64,000 bases of DNA, taken from assembly GCA_023512835.1 (NCBI GenBank), contig CM042090.1, forward strand, positions 55,229,865 through 55,293,864. Reading direction: 5' to 3'. The notes beneath the pieces were generated by a model, which was not told the origin of the DNA, did not search any database, and worked only from the letters and a program-made list of their open reading frames with translations. The DNA is from Taxillus chinensis. Taxonomy: Eukaryota; Streptophyta; Magnoliopsida; Santalales; Loranthaceae. Each line of letters starts with the position of its first letter. Within the stretch, counting starts at the first letter, position 1. A program made the position numbers and the translations under genes. Positions 21,006-33,760 of the stretch are shown here, piece by piece.

Positions 21006-23990
21006 CTCCTCCCCCCTTAGGACTTTTCGTCCTCGAAAATAAAACACATGCCCAAATGACTAGCAAATTCAAGCCGTCCCAACAACAAAACATCAAACAT
21101 GATCACCGATCACACATGTGCAAGGCAATGACAACAAGCCAAACAGAACCCACATTGGGCACAAGATCCAACGAGAACGAGTTAAACCACATCTCAAACA
21201 ACATTGGCATCGGGGTTACTCATACCTCGGGGATGCCTCCATCCTCCCCACCTCGGCCGTCTCCTCGAATAGCTCGGGATGATCCGCTCTGGCTCTCTTT
21301 CTCCCAAGTTTGCTCCTCCTGCCTCTGTGCCTAACACCGCTAGTGGGATCGTCTGCTCGCAAGACCTGGTCCCGCTGTCCAAAATCTCCGGCATCTCAGC
21401 ACGACGGCACCATCGTCGCCGAGTCGATTCGCGATAGTCCAACACATGAGAGGATCGGGTGAACCGTCTCAACCGAGACACTGAAACACATCATGTACCC
21501 GCGCAACTCCGGTGGCAAAGCTCGAAAGCCAGCGCCCACGGTGGCAACAATCTCAAACGGCCCCACAAAACAGGGAGAGTTTGGATCCACGTCCAACCCC
21601 GTGCCCTCGACGCGAAACCCGCAAAAATACACGGTCACCCACCCAACCGCAAGGGTCGACGCCTCGGTCCGCGTAGGACTTCGCTCTTCTGGTGTCGGCA
21701 TCGGTCTAATCAACCGCACTTCTCCGTGGTTTCTCGAACCATATCGGGACCGAGTTGCTGTCTCCCCGTCGTGCCCACACAAGGGTGATCTCAAGGCCGC
21801 CCATAGCGCCTCCTACGGAGCCTCCCTCGTGGCCGTCTGTTGTTGTAAGAGAACTCCACCAAAGGAAGGTGAGTCTCCCAACAACCTCCAAAATCTAGGA
21901 CACGGGCACGACATTCCTCGAGTGTCGAATCGTCCGCTCCGGTCGACCATCCGTCTGCGGGTGAAAGGTCATCGAGGTTCACCCTAGTACCCAAAGCTCG
22001 CTGCAATCGAAAAGAGAGGTGAACCTCGCTCCGTCGATCATGACAATGGGACTCCTGCAACCGCACTCTCATATACCTCCAGTCCTCAGTCTGTCTCTCG
22101 ATCGGATAAATGCGCCGTTTGGTCTCGGTCCAATACCCATTAGTTCGTGTCCCCTGCAGGAAGTCCTGACAAATCCATGGTCCGTGGTCCCATTTCCCTC
22201 CGGCCTGCAAGGCAACTCACCGGTCGATCTCGGGTGCTCGCTTGACGCAGGGGTCAAACACCTCCTCACAAAATCGCAACGGCCTCTTCGGGCCCCAACG
22301 CCTTCTCACGATGGTACATCTTGGTCCCACCGGGTGTCGTACCTCGCGTGATTCCAGAACCTCCTCCCGAAGAGAGTGGGAACTTCATCTACCCCATCCG
22401 CGCGTGCTCGCGTCCTCGGTCCGTCGGAAGATACCGCCGCGATCTGTCGCGGAACCTCACAATCAACGTCCCCGCCGATCCTCGTCTGTGCTCTCCGGGA
22501 TTCACAACAACCCGAGGGTCCTCGCCCTCGTGGTCACCATCCACCTCGTCGCTGCATTGACCCTCTCTCCCTTCTGGCCCATAGGCCACCACGGCCCCCT
22601 CTTCCCTGGCATCGCACCACGTACCCTTCCCGGTTCTTATCAAGCCGACTCTGGGGGTACTCCACCCACCGCCTCGCCTAAGGTTCAAGTCTCGCAAGAA
22701 GATATCTCAAGCTCGTGGTCGTACACCCCTTCTCCCCAAGGAGTAAGCCGGCTTTTTTTTTTTTAAGGCAAAGATCACTGCGGCCAACTCCAAATCATGC
22801 GTGGTGCTCTGGTTTCTCCTGCGGTCCTAGCAATCACCTGGGGGGCATCACACCCGACCAAGTCCCACCCCGGAAGCATCACTCACCTGAAGCACACCCT
22901 CCGTGGAAGAATCAAGATAGGTGCTGAGGTCTGTGCCTTCCCATGAAGCACTCCACACGCTCGACCAAATGAAAGGACTCCTTCTAGTCAGTGTGTCTGG
23001 AGGCGGCGGGTGGGAAAAATCCTCCACGAACCTCCGTAATAGCGCCAAACCAAGGAAGCCGAATCTCAAACACATTCGTGGGCCTCTTCCACGACAGGCC
23101 TCGTCTTCTCGGGATCCACGTGATACCCTCCGAAGATACCACGCCCCAAGAAGGACTTGTGCAACCAAGTCACATTTTGTGAACTCGGACAACCGATGCT
23201 CCAAGGTCACACAACCGCAATGCTCCTCATGCTCCCTCTGGTCGCATGACCAAAATATCATCGATGAACACCACAAAACATATCAAAAATGGAGCAAAAC
23301 CGGTTCATCATCCCATAAACACTGGGGAGCATTCGGAGCCCAAACGGCTCCAAGCCACTCGTAATGCCCTAGCGACAACTAAACGGGTCTTAGGGATATC
23401 CGCCCCCTAACCCTCAACGATGTATCCGGATTCAAGTCTACTGGAAAACCATCCGCACCTCGACCGATCGAACGGGTCATCGTCCCGGAATGGTACCGTT
23501 CTTCACGTCCCGGTTCGCTTCCTAGCATACACGCGAAGTGAACCATCCGCCTTCTGGCGAACAACACCGGAGCACCCCACGGGAGTCTCCGCCGATAAAG
23601 CCTCGCGCCAATAGGTCATCTTCTGTTTGAGCTCTCAAGCTCTGGTGCCATCCAGGCCGCTAACCTGATCGGTGTGTCCCCGCAACACTCGATCGAACTC
23701 TACCCCTCACGGGTGTAAACCGACCAAGTCCTCGGGAAACACATCCGGCGTCTACAATGGGTGGCAAAACAGCCTTCCCTCTCTCCGCCCGTCAACCAAT
23801 GTCAAGCGCTACGGTGGGTCACATCACCCCACCCATGCCTCGTGGTCCCAACCTCGCTGCTTCTCGCCCCTCACCCACAAAGACACCCCGCGTGCCCCCT
23901 GGTGTGAGGAACGTCCCACGCCGTCGAAAACAATCAATCTTGGCCTCCACGGAGACCAACCGGTCCATACCCGGGATAACATCGAAATCA
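21006..23990 (-). pseudogene. Element B pol remnant (integrase, RNase H, RT)
   Basis: Only short frames survive. Integrase is shown by LDFGGCWETHLPLVEFSYNN at about 21839-21898 (minus), matching C's LDFGGSWATHLPLVEFAYNN. RT connection is shown by FLGLALLRRFVEDF at about 23012-23067, matching C's [15 protein letters not shown]. The order on the minus strand is RT then integrase, as in Ty3/gypsy. The frames change every 100-400 bp, so no protein could be made from the sequence as given. Confidence 0.7.
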
Positions 23991-24169
23991 TCAACTCCAT
24001 GATATACAAATCACACAACAGTTAACACCCCAGTGTTACGACAAGCACGACGGATACTCAGTATCACAATTCCACCCAAAGGTGAAGAACCATCGAGACG
24101 ACTCAGCTGTCTCCCGGTCTAACCTAATCCAACCACCGTAGATACGAAATAAAAAGAATGGGAGCACCA

Positions 24170-25626
24170 GATCAATCAAAACCGAACAAATAGATGAGAA
24201 ATGATGATGGTACCTCCACCACCGAAGGTCCCGCTCCCCCTCTCCACCGGTGGAACCTGCCTCTCTGTGGTGAGGGCAAAAGTCCTCCTCGTGGTCCGCC
24301 GCCTGCTCGTTGGGGCCTTGCCCCGCTGATCAACATGACCCCGGGCCTCCCGCCGAGGCCGCCGCACCGCAGTCGCATCGCGTGCCTGCCGGTGGCACCG
24401 ACCTCCGAGATGGAGCCCCACTCCTCGTCCCCGTCTCCGGACGAGGGCCTACCCGCTGGTTGAGCTAAGGGTAACACATTCCCTAGCTCCATGTCCCACC
24501 TTCCCACATCGGAAGCATGTCTCTTTTCCTTGGGCGCCTCTCGAGACATGCCCGGTCAAGCCCCACTCCAACAGCTGGGGGAGGACTCTCACGGGTCCCA
24601 TCGCCCGGCTAGAAACCCTCGCACCTGCCTCCTCTCGGGCCGAGCGACACCGCTCTCCCCACTCGCCTCTTCGCTCGGTCCGCGAACCGCCCGGCCTCTG
24701 AGCTCTGCCCGATCCCGCCTCGCTCATATGATCGCCTTGTCGACCGCCTCCCGTACCGGTCAACCGCATCGGTTCCAATGTCTTTTCAAAGATGGCCTCA
24801 AGCCCCGAATGAAGTCCCGCGTCTTCCGGCCTTCCTTTTCCCAAGACTCCGAGCAAACCGCCCCAAATCCGCAAGGCTGCACATACTCACCCACGTCATG
24901 CTACCGCACAAGCTCTATACTCTACGTCGGTATCCGCAACGAGTGGGAAAATACTCCCCAAAGAGCGCTCACAAACTCTCTCCGGCTCTCCGATCCATGG
25001 ACAGCTTAGTGGATTCCCACCACTGCGTGGGATACCCGACGATAGGCGGCGCCACGCGCACCCGCTCCTCATCCGGCACCCCTCATCTCAAAGATGTCCT
25101 CTGTCCTCTAATCCGGCCTCGGCTACCTCGGGCCGTGAACCATCCTCAAAAGTCCCGGGTGCATGTTTAACCGGCACCGATCCACTCCTGTCGTCTGGCT
25201 CTTCACGACCTCCCGTTGGGGCACATCCGCACCCCCGCCCCCCGCCGGCCGAGGCCGTGGTGGCCGGGGGCCTCTTGCTCGTCCACCTCTCAGCCTATCC
25301 TCTCGAGCCCCGCGTACCCTGGCCTCCCGTAACGATACCCGAGCCAAATCAGGTCCCACAACGGAGGCGCGATCTCGCGCGGGCTCCCCCCGGTGCCCAC
25401 CTGTGGGCTCCTCTCCGGGCCTTGGCCTCGACGGCCTCTCGGTGGTGCCATCACCCGCCCCACAACAAACAACAAACGATCGATAAGCAAACGGCCTCAA
25501 AGGCGCCGACTTGAGGTTCTCACCACCGACGAGGTCCACCATTTGACGGTCCCCCATCGGGTACACCACGTGACCCGTAGGTCCCAACCATGCATATAGC
25601 ATCGTGTCACCCCTAGGGTACACCAC
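24170..25626 (-). pseudogene. Element B gag remnant with zinc knuckle
   Basis: The minus strand reads CFRCGKVGHGARECV at about 24487-24531, a CX2CX4HX4C nucleocapsid knuckle typical of Tekay-type gag. An Arg/Gly/Pro-rich reading frame lies upstream (25123-25626, minus). The frames are interrupted by shifts. The leader up to the 5' LTR (25627-25873) contains a degenerate PBS near 25857-25873. Confidence 0.65.
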
Positions 25627-25873
25627 TCCGTCCCGGCTCTCACGGCACGTGCCATCCCGGCACCACTACGAGCACATCACACACAAAGACATCTAGTGCC
25701 CTCACACAATCATACCACTAGCAGCACCCATGATGCTCTAGGATGATCACGACACCAACATAACCTAGAATACCCGTAAGACGCGTGCGGCGCCCTCCTA
25801 CAGCTTTTCCAAGTCACATTGAATCAATTAACCACCCCTCACTAACCTAGGTCCCTGACCATGCTCGTCCACT

Positions 25874-27881
25874 TGTCACGCCCCGATTCCGGAACCCGGA
25901 ACCGGGACATGACTTCCCTGCACCCGAAAGTCAAGGGGTGGGCAAGACCAAAAGAGACACACCGCGGTGTTGTCTCAAAATGCACCCGTACGCTCTCAAG
26001 GGAATCCCGACTTTCCCATACATCATCATGCTACATAAGCCAAACAACACGACATCGCATCACCAACGGAAATATAAGGTCCACGGACCATGTCCGGGAT
26101 ACAAACATAATCAATACACACGTAATACAGATCGATCTACATCGAGTAGTGGGCCGTCCTCCTGGAAGAAAGTCCCCCGTCTCGGGTCACACCGAAAAAG
26201 GTAAACAACAAGTAGGGGTGAGCGACAAGCTCGAGGGACCCCACACTCCACATCTGCAACACATATAAGTCCTATTGCTCGGGTACTGGCCGGTAGGGCA
26301 CAAACATCGGGGACTGCCGCGACAAATATCGGACAACTGTCCACGATCCTCCATGGGATCCCGCCGGGGCACTCACCCTGCCCCGAGCTCAACGGCTCAC
26401 CAGGGCCCGCCCCAACGCAATATGCCCGGCCACGCGCCACAGTGCTGCCATCGGGAGCGCATGTCACCACTGACCATCGGCATCACGGTGAGACCCAAAC
26501 AAGTCACGGAGTCCTGTCCCTACCTCACACCAACTCTAACATTAGATGGCTGTCAGCTCAACATTTCCTTTGGCGAGCGTCTTCCCAAGTAAATCCTCAA
26601 CCCTGATTTATGAAGGAAGTACCCATAGCGACTATTTTCTTGAAATTAAAAGTCCCGATTGGGTTCCCATAGATAAATAAGATAATCATTTTTGGGGATT
26701 TTTCGAGATGTCACCCCACTTCCAAAAATTCACCACTACGAACTTTTGGGTTTTTCCAAATTTTACACTAAAACCCAATTTTCACATTTTCAATGTGGGA
26801 ATTAATTTTCTAGTATTTTCTTTGAATCCAAATGGGGGATTTGTATTTCATTGTAACTTAAATACTTAATTGTGTAGATGGGTATAGGTTGCAATGTAAA
26901 TAGGTCCACCGATCAACGTATTTGAATCGGTGAAACTACATTTTCGAATCGCATTCGAATCGCATTTCGAATCTCGTTTGAACGCCTGACTCTCGAACCA
27001 CACTCGAACTACCTTAAAACTACCTGAGTACCCATGAACCGCCTTCGAAACTCCCTTGAAACTCCTTCGAACCCAACGACACTCGAAAATTTCACATTCG
27101 ACACTAATTACACTACATCGAACCTACCTTACCTTAAATGCACATTCGAAATTTTCTTTCCAGTCGATCCATCGGTGTTCTTACCGGTTCACGACTCTGT
27201 CTCATCGTTTTCTTTTCGTCTGGATTCAACCCGATCTCACAAAACTCATACCTAATACTATATTTAGGTTTTAAATCACGTCTTACCCCTCGAACGCATT
27301 TAAATACAAAGATTCAACCAAAATTTGTTTTCCCCAAATTCTAGGGTTCAACACGAATTGCATGATTTCATCAAATTCTACATGTTAATCCAAAAAGCAA
27401 AGAAAAGGGTGAAGAATCGGTGGAACACTACCTGGAATGATTCTTGATGCTGACGAGCTCAAACGCCCCAAATCGCCAAGGCCTCCAAGCTTCCTCTCTC
27501 TCTCTCTCTAAGCTCTCCAACGGATAAACGTGAACGCTCAAACGTAACGTGGAAGCTCTCTTTCCCTATTTATATTTTTACCTCAACGACCTAGTCAACC
27601 ATTGACCCGCCAATAATTAACCTCTCGAGGTCCGAACTCCAAATTGAGTCAAACACGTCAAACGCTCGAAATGGCGAGCACAATACTACAAGCCATATAG
27701 TACACCCAAATGACCGCTCAAACGCAACGTCACCAATAGACCCCAAAAGTCAACAATCGGGTCAAACGGGGCCCCGACTCGGAATCGGGCCCAAGACAAC
27801 AAATGCTCACATGACGGCCCTACCGTCCTGTAGCATTCCCTAGGACTATCTCTCAAGACTACCCAATTACGAGTCTTTACA
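25874..27881 (-). repeat. 5' LTR of element B
   Basis: It is 2008 bp, TGTCACGCCCCG to GAGTCTTTACA on +, that is TGTAAAGACTC...GGGCGTGACA on the coding strand. The 5-bp target copy TTAAC follows at 27882. Confidence 0.85.
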
Positions 27882-27886
27882 TTAAC

Positions 27887-28369
27887 AAAGAAAAAAAAAA
27901 ATTATATATGATTTGTTTGGTGTTCTGTGAATGGTTGAGCATGTGATTTGCTTGGTACTGTGTGAAACAAGCGTGGTTATGAGCAATGCAATGAAATGTA
28001 AAATTGGTATAGTCTGTTAAATGTGAACCTATGGACTTGTGTGGTAATAATGCGTGTTATAGCTTAAGCTGCTTAGTCGGTAGTGATCTCGCGATTGTTG
28101 AGATTATTGAGTGAGATTATTGAGTGATAACCTAGAGCGCTGCCTTTTCGTGGAGCCAATGTCTCCAAAAATTGTGACCAGTACGACTATTGAGGTAGCG
28201 AAGAAGCCCCCCCCAGGCTGGGCAAGTGGGAGAGCTGCAGGATGTAAGTAATGAGGTTGGCATCTTAAGCCTGGTAATTCAAGAGTTGAAGGATGAGATT
28301 CGACAACGACAACTGATTAAGAGCGAGGTACGTCGAGAGCTATCAACCCACATCATCGGGGGGATCTTG
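27887..28369 (+). pseudogene. Element A gag-like N-terminal fragment
   Basis: The A internal region resumes after B with AT-rich noncoding sequence. A short open piece at 28226-28364 encodes a charged, coiled-coil-like peptide (VIQELKDEIRQRQLIKSEVRREL). It resembles the start of C's gag (EVRELREGLRRDVREEVRREM, about 35060-35130 minus). Element C interrupts it at 28370. After C, coding similarity ends within about 200 bp. Confidence 0.5.
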
Positions 28370-30109
28370 TGTCACGCCCCGGATTTCCAACCCGAGGAAA
28401 CCGGTACGTGACTCCCCTTTTACCCACACGGAGGGCAAAGGGGTTAGGATACAAATCAAGAATTTAACATTTTAAACATTCACAACACAATCAAGAAATA
28501 TAAAGTCCATCAAAGCAGTCCACAAACCAAATCAGTCTTTATTACAAAGTCCTCCTTTCAATCCATCCCCATTGGGGTTACATCAGTTCCCATAAAAAAA
28601 AATAACATAAACAGTAAAGTAAATAAGGTCTTCCACCTTGGGGTCCCACCTAACGCCTGTAGGTTCCTGTAAAGAAAACAACATGGTAGGAGGGGTGAGC
28701 AACCACAGCTCAGTAGGGATCATGTCTCCCCAACCCATCCCATGCACCTAACATCTACATGCCTCGTGTACAAATGCTGTGTCGTGATACAATTATTCCA
28801 CCAGATATAGTTACGAGGGCTATAACAAAAAACACAATCATACATGGACCGGTACATAAACACTCCCGGGCTTCCACAGCCACCGGGTTTCAAGAACAGT
28901 CCCGGGCTTCCACAACCACCGGGTTCCACAAAACGTCCCGGGCTTCCACAGCACCGGGTTCCACAAAACAGTCCCGGGCTTCCACGCCCACCGGGTGTAC
29001 AAGCAAACACGCAGACACAAGGCCATACAGGCATAACATCACACTTAATATACTTAGTCACACGGGAATAACGTCGAACACTTAGCATGCATATATTCAC
29101 AGGCTCACAAACCCAACCCACACATGAGTATTCCAAACACATAATACGCATAGCCTCACAGGCATTATTTCAAACACGTTCCGAGCATACACACGGGCAT
29201 ATTCATACAGGCATATCCACACCGACATTTTATCAAACACTTAACATGCACTAACCACCCAACCTCGAAATCACACCAAAACGCCACTGAAGGCCAACAT
29301 TCATATAGGAGATCACACCTATATGAATTTACATATAAATAATATAACATATATAACTCATATTCTGCCCTAGGACCCTAGGACAGAGGAGGACTTAGGA
29401 AGAACAGAATCCCTACCTCAAGTAAAACGCAACAACACAGCAAAGTCCCGATCCCACGTCGAACGCCGTCCACCCACGAGTCACCGACCACCCACGCTAG
29501 ACGTCCGGCAGCAACCAGGAGCTCTCCTTCCCTCTCTCTCTCTCTCTGCGACGGCTGGTGGAGCAACAAACCCTAACCCTAAAACAGAGGGCTTCTCCTC
29601 CTTATATAGACAACACAACATCAAAACGACGTAGTTTTGATTAAGTGAATCCCAAAGATCAAAACGACGTAGTTTTGATTACACAAGTTAGCACCTTTTC
29701 GCACCCATACAAGCCAAAATACTCGAATTTCAACATGGTCCTTTGGAGAAAGTTCCTTAGAATGTCAAAACCAAGGGAACCATGCAAAAATAAGCCTGCA
29801 CGCCAATTTGCACGTGAATTCCCCAATTCACGTGCACCTCCATATGGACTCCAAATGCTCTCAAACTTCACCCCTAGCCTCCTTGCATCATTTAGAAGAC
29901 AATTACACTTGCACGTGAATTGGACCCATATCACGTGCACCTCACATACATGTCCATTTGGCCTGAAACTTCTGTGGTAGATAGAGGACACCATTCTAAG
30001 CATCTTTCCTTTTGCACGTGAATTCATTGGAGTCCATTTACTAGGTCAAAATCTAGAAAAACTCTACTCAGGAGGCAAAACTGACTAACTCAAGGTACGG
30101 GTCCTTACA
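28370..30109 (-). repeat. 3' LTR of element C, complete
   Basis: It is 1740 bp, TGTCACGCCCCGG to GGGTCCTTACA on +. On the minus strand it carries the CACGTG-AATT array (29790-30030), two dyads (about 29621-29642 and 29659-29680), TATA (about 29602-29610) and a CT tract. It also has its own minisatellite at 28862-29000, about four units of some 36 bp with GGGCTTCCACAGCCACCGGG. That repeat occupies the place of the 26-bp repeat in A but has a different sequence. Confidence 0.9.
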
Positions 30110-30456
30110 TCCTCTCCCCCTTAAGACTTTTCGTCCTCGAAAAGAAATGACATAAGAGGAAAACAAACTCAAACTACCCATTTGCCACACGGCGAGCCAC
30201 AACACCCAAATGGGTCACACACCACACACAGCACAACAGCACATAACAGTACCACCATAATCCATAACCACAATAATGCACATAACACCACAATAATGCA
30301 CATAACACATGTCCGCATGGCACGAATACACATCTCAAAGCACATCACAATTAAGCACATGTCTTTAAAAGACAATACAAATACATCAACTAATACAAGA
30401 AAACACATCACAAGAAAACACATCACTATCCCTTGGCCAACAGCCACCTCCCACGC
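30110..30456 (-). other. Polypurine tract and 3' untranslated region of C
   Basis: TCCTCTCCCCCTTAAG (30110-30125) is the antisense polypurine tract. The inverted repeat CTTTTCG-n4-CGAAAAG lies beside it (30126-30143). A CA-rich noncoding stretch follows to the end of pol at about 30457. A related TTCG/CGAA repeat marks the end of pol itself. Confidence 0.75.
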
Positions 30457-31906
30457 TTAAGATTGTTCGCCCTCGAACAAGTCTGGGTGCTGCTCACGCA
30501 TCACGGACTCACGTTCCCATGTCTCCTCCTCAATACCACGGTGTTGCCACAGCACGCGAACCAAAGGAATAGCACGACCACGCAATAGCTTCTCTCGCCG
30601 ATCCAGGATACGGATAGGGGCCTCAATGACGGACATGTCATCCTCAATGTCCAATTTCTCCCAATCAATCACATGAGTGGGGTCAGGGTGATACTTCCGC
30701 AACTGGGACACGTGAAACACGTTGTGCACTCGACTCAGCCGCGGTGGTAACGCTAACCGGTAGGCCACAGGCCCCACACGATCCAGAATCTCAAAAGGAC
30801 CAATAAACCGCGGAGAGAGCTTGGAACCTCGCCCAAACCGTCGATGTCCACGACGTGGAGAGACACGAAGGAACACATGATCACCAACAGAAAACTCCAA
30901 AGGTCGTCGTCGCTGATCCGCATAAGATTTCTGCCGACTCTGAGCGGACAACAAATGCTGACGAATCAACTTGACCTTCTCAGTAGCCTCTTGAACCAAC
31001 TGCGGTCCCAAGAGAGCTGTCTCCCCCACCTCGGTCCAACACAAAGGTGACCGACACGGCCGTCCGTACAACGCCTCAAAAGGAGCCATCCCAATGGATG
31101 CCTGATAAGCGTTGTTGTAGGCAAACTCCACCAAAGGAAGGTGAGTTGCCCACGAACCCCCAAAATCTAGCACACAAGCCCTCAACATGTCCTCCATGGT
31201 CCGATTCGTCCGCTCGGTCTGACCGTCTCAGGGAAAGGCTATACTCAGGTGAAGCTTGGTCCCCATAGCCTCCTGCAAACCTGCCCGAAACGGGAAGTGA
31301 ACCTCGAATCCCGGTCCGAGACAACCGATGAGGGTACGCCATGCGAGCTCATAATTTCGTTCATGTACAACTGACTCAAGGTCCCAATAGAGTCCCGCTC
31401 GCGAACAAGAAGGAAATGGGCCGACTTTGTGAGTCGATCCACAATCACCCAAATCATATCCTTCCTCCCAAGTTGTGGGTGGAAGACTAGTCACAAAATC
31501 CATCGCGATATGGTCCCACTTCCATTCTGCTATGGGCAAGGGCCGTAACATGCCCGCCGGCCGCCGATGCTCGGCCTTCACCTGCCGACACGTGAGGCAC
31601 CGCGAAACAAAGGCGGCTACATCGCGTTTCATCCCAGGCCACCAAAAATGTCCCCGAAGCGCATGGTACATCTTCGTACCCCCTGGATGCACAAGCAACT
31701 CTAGATTGGTGAAACTCCCTCATCACCTCATCCCCGAGGGAAGAAGCTACTACCAACCGCCCCTGAAACGACAACTCATGCTCGGGACCCTCTCGTCCGG
31801 TCCCCGATAGCTCCCCAGCCTCAATACGGGCACGGAGAACCTCACACTCAATGTCACCCACTGTTCCTCCCGGACGCGCCGGTACAACTCCAGGCACTAC
31901 CACCAA
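30457..31906 (-). pseudogene. Chromovirus integrase with chromodomain (C)
   Basis: On the minus strand, an N-terminal zinc region (CLTCRQVK), the core Asp of AMDFVTSLP (about 31500) and the second Asp of VVSDRDSRF (about 31330) lie in different frames. DGQTERTN with the catalytic Glu (codon complement 31213-31215) and the conserved LPLVEFAYNNAYQASIGMAP complete the core. The open piece 30457-31197 (246 aa) ends in a chromodomain-like stretch (PLVRVLWQHRGIEEETWE) and LFEGEQS. Chromodomains are thought to guide such integrases to histone-marked heterochromatin. At least two frame changes are present. Confidence 0.85.
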
Positions 31907-33170
31907 AGGACTCAGGGCTGTCCCACCATCACGAACAACAGGCCGCAGTCAAACGTCGCCAACCGCTCCATCGCCTTCCACTCTCTCACGGCCACCTCGG
32001 CTTTCCCTTTTCCGCTCAATGCATCGGCCACAACATTACCCTTGCCCGGGGTATAGGCAAGAGTAAAGTCAAAGGTCCGCAAATACTCCACCCATCTCCT
32101 TTGCCTCAAATTCAAGTCCTTCGAGTAAAGATGTACCGAAGGCTCTTGTGATCCGAGAACACCACAAACTTTTCCCCCAAGAGGTAGTGCGGCCAACTCT
32201 TCAGGGCGAAGATAACGGCCGCTAACTCAAGGTCATGAGTAGGATAATTCGCTCATGAGGCTTGACCTGCCTCGACCCATAAGCTACCACACCGTGCTCC
32301 TGCATAAGCACACACCCCAAACCAACCCTGGACGCATCACAGTATACCTCATATGGGATATCCTCCCTAGGCAACCTCAACACGGGTGCGGTGGTCAAAC
32401 GGGTTTTGAGAGTCTCAAACGCCTGCTGGCACTTGTCCGTCCACTCCAAATTTCACTCCTTTCCTAGTCAACGCCGTCATAGGAGCCGCCAAACGGGAGA
32501 ACCCCTCTACAAAACGACGATAGTACCCCGCCAAACCAAGAAAACTACGGATCTCAAAAACGTTGGTTGGCCTCGCCCACGATGCCACGGCCTCAATCTT
32601 GGCTGGGTCCACCCTAACTCCCTCAGCGGACACCACATGGCCAAGAAAGTGAACCTCCTGCAACCAAAACTCACACTTGCTAAACTTAGCAAACAGCTGC
32701 TGGTCCCTCAAGGTTTGCAACACTGTTGCCAAGTGCTCCACATGCTCCCTCTCAGTCTTGGAATACACCAAGATATCGTCGATAAACACCACCACGAACG
32801 AGTCTAAGTATGGGGCAAAGACTTGGTTCATCAAATGCATGAACACTGCTGGCGCATTAGTGAGCCCGAAAGGCATCACTACCCACTCATAATGCCCATA
32901 CCTGCACCGAAAAGCCGTCTTAGGGATGTCCTCCTCCCTAACCCTGAGCTGGTGATACTCCGACCGTAAATCTATTTTGGAAAACCACTGGGCCCCACCC
33001 AATTGGTCAAACAGGTCATCTATCCGAGGCAACGGGTACTTGTTCTTCACTGTCACTGAATTCAGCTTCCTGTAGTCGATGCAGAGACGTAGTGTACCAT
33101 CAGCCTTCTTCGCAAAGAGCACCGGAGCACCCCAAGGTGAGGTACTCGGTCTGATATACCCCTGACCCAC
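31907..33170 (-). pseudogene. Chromovirus reverse transcriptase and RNase H (C)
   Basis: The RT piece 32415-33170 (251 aa) reads [46 protein letters not shown], the active site FIDD (about 32775-32787) and [20 protein letters not shown]. RNase H follows in two frames (32222-32449, with VYCDASRVGLGCVLMQ; 31912-32196, with DFTLAYTPGKGNVVADALS). RT changes the conserved DLRSGYHQ Gly to Glu (LRSEYH). Domain content is complete but the frame is broken near 32415 and 32210. Confidence 0.87.
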
Positions 33171-33760
33171 CGGCTCCTCGATTTGCCTCGAAGCTCCCTC
33201 AACTCAGCTGGCCCCATACGATACGCTACCCGGGAAATCGGACCCGTCCCTGGCACCAACTCAATGGTGAACTCCACACTCCTCTTAGGTGGCAAACTCC
33301 TCAACCGCTCGGGAAAAACATCCCGAAATTGGTCCACAACAGCGGGCCACACCCTCTTTTCCACCTTACCCTCCTCGCAAGAAAGGTCGGGGCTGCTAAC
33401 CTGTGGGTAATGGCACCCCACTGGTCCAACACCGGCCCGGCCCGACTCGCCTCACAATCCCACTCCCCTGCAGGGTGCAAGAGGTCCCTGTAGGCGTCAC
33501 GAAGGTCACACGCCGCCGATAACAATCTATCTTGGCCTGGAAAGCCATAAGCCAATCCATACCCAAGATCGGGTCAAACGTTCTCAAAGGCATCACATGC
33601 AAGTCAAAACTCGGCTCCACCTCGCCTATGGTTAACACACGATCACGACACACTCGCCGTACCTCAATCATGCCTCCTACCGGAGACTCCACAACTAGGG
33701 GGCCTCGCGGCCTCCACACAAGCTAACCCCCAAGCCGTCTATTACAAGCTCGGAACAAAT
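33171..33760 (-). pseudogene. Chromovirus protease region (C)
   Basis: The minus-strand piece 33396-33719 carries MPLRTFDPILGMDWL, the C-terminal motif of chromovirus aspartic proteases. The linker to RT is read in another frame (33062-33421, with LRSLPPKRSVEFTIELVPG). The catalytic DSGA motif is not legible in a continuous frame near 33750, probably through frame loss. Confidence 0.7.

Larger units (their letters stand above)
19099..27886 (-). mobile_element. Element B: antisense Ty3/gypsy chromovirus-like element, TSD TTAAC
   Basis: Two direct LTR copies, 19104-about 21005 and 25874-27881, flank decayed pol and gag read on the minus strand. TTAAC lies at 19099-19103 and 27882-27886. The outermost TGTCAC of the left LTR is missing. 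Between the left LTR and pol lies CCCCCCTTAGGACTTTTCGTCCTCGAAAA, split here as the polypurine tract (about 21009-21020) and an inverted repeat. The many single-base gaps between the LTRs and in pol are unusual for an element that must be younger than A. Confidence 0.85.

Noticed and set aside
22242..22766. Plus-strand Pro/Ser/Arg-rich frames in B (also 24491-25009, 33854-34514) as genes
   Set aside because: They are antisense to decayed gag-pol, GC-rich, without domains, and not shared between copies.
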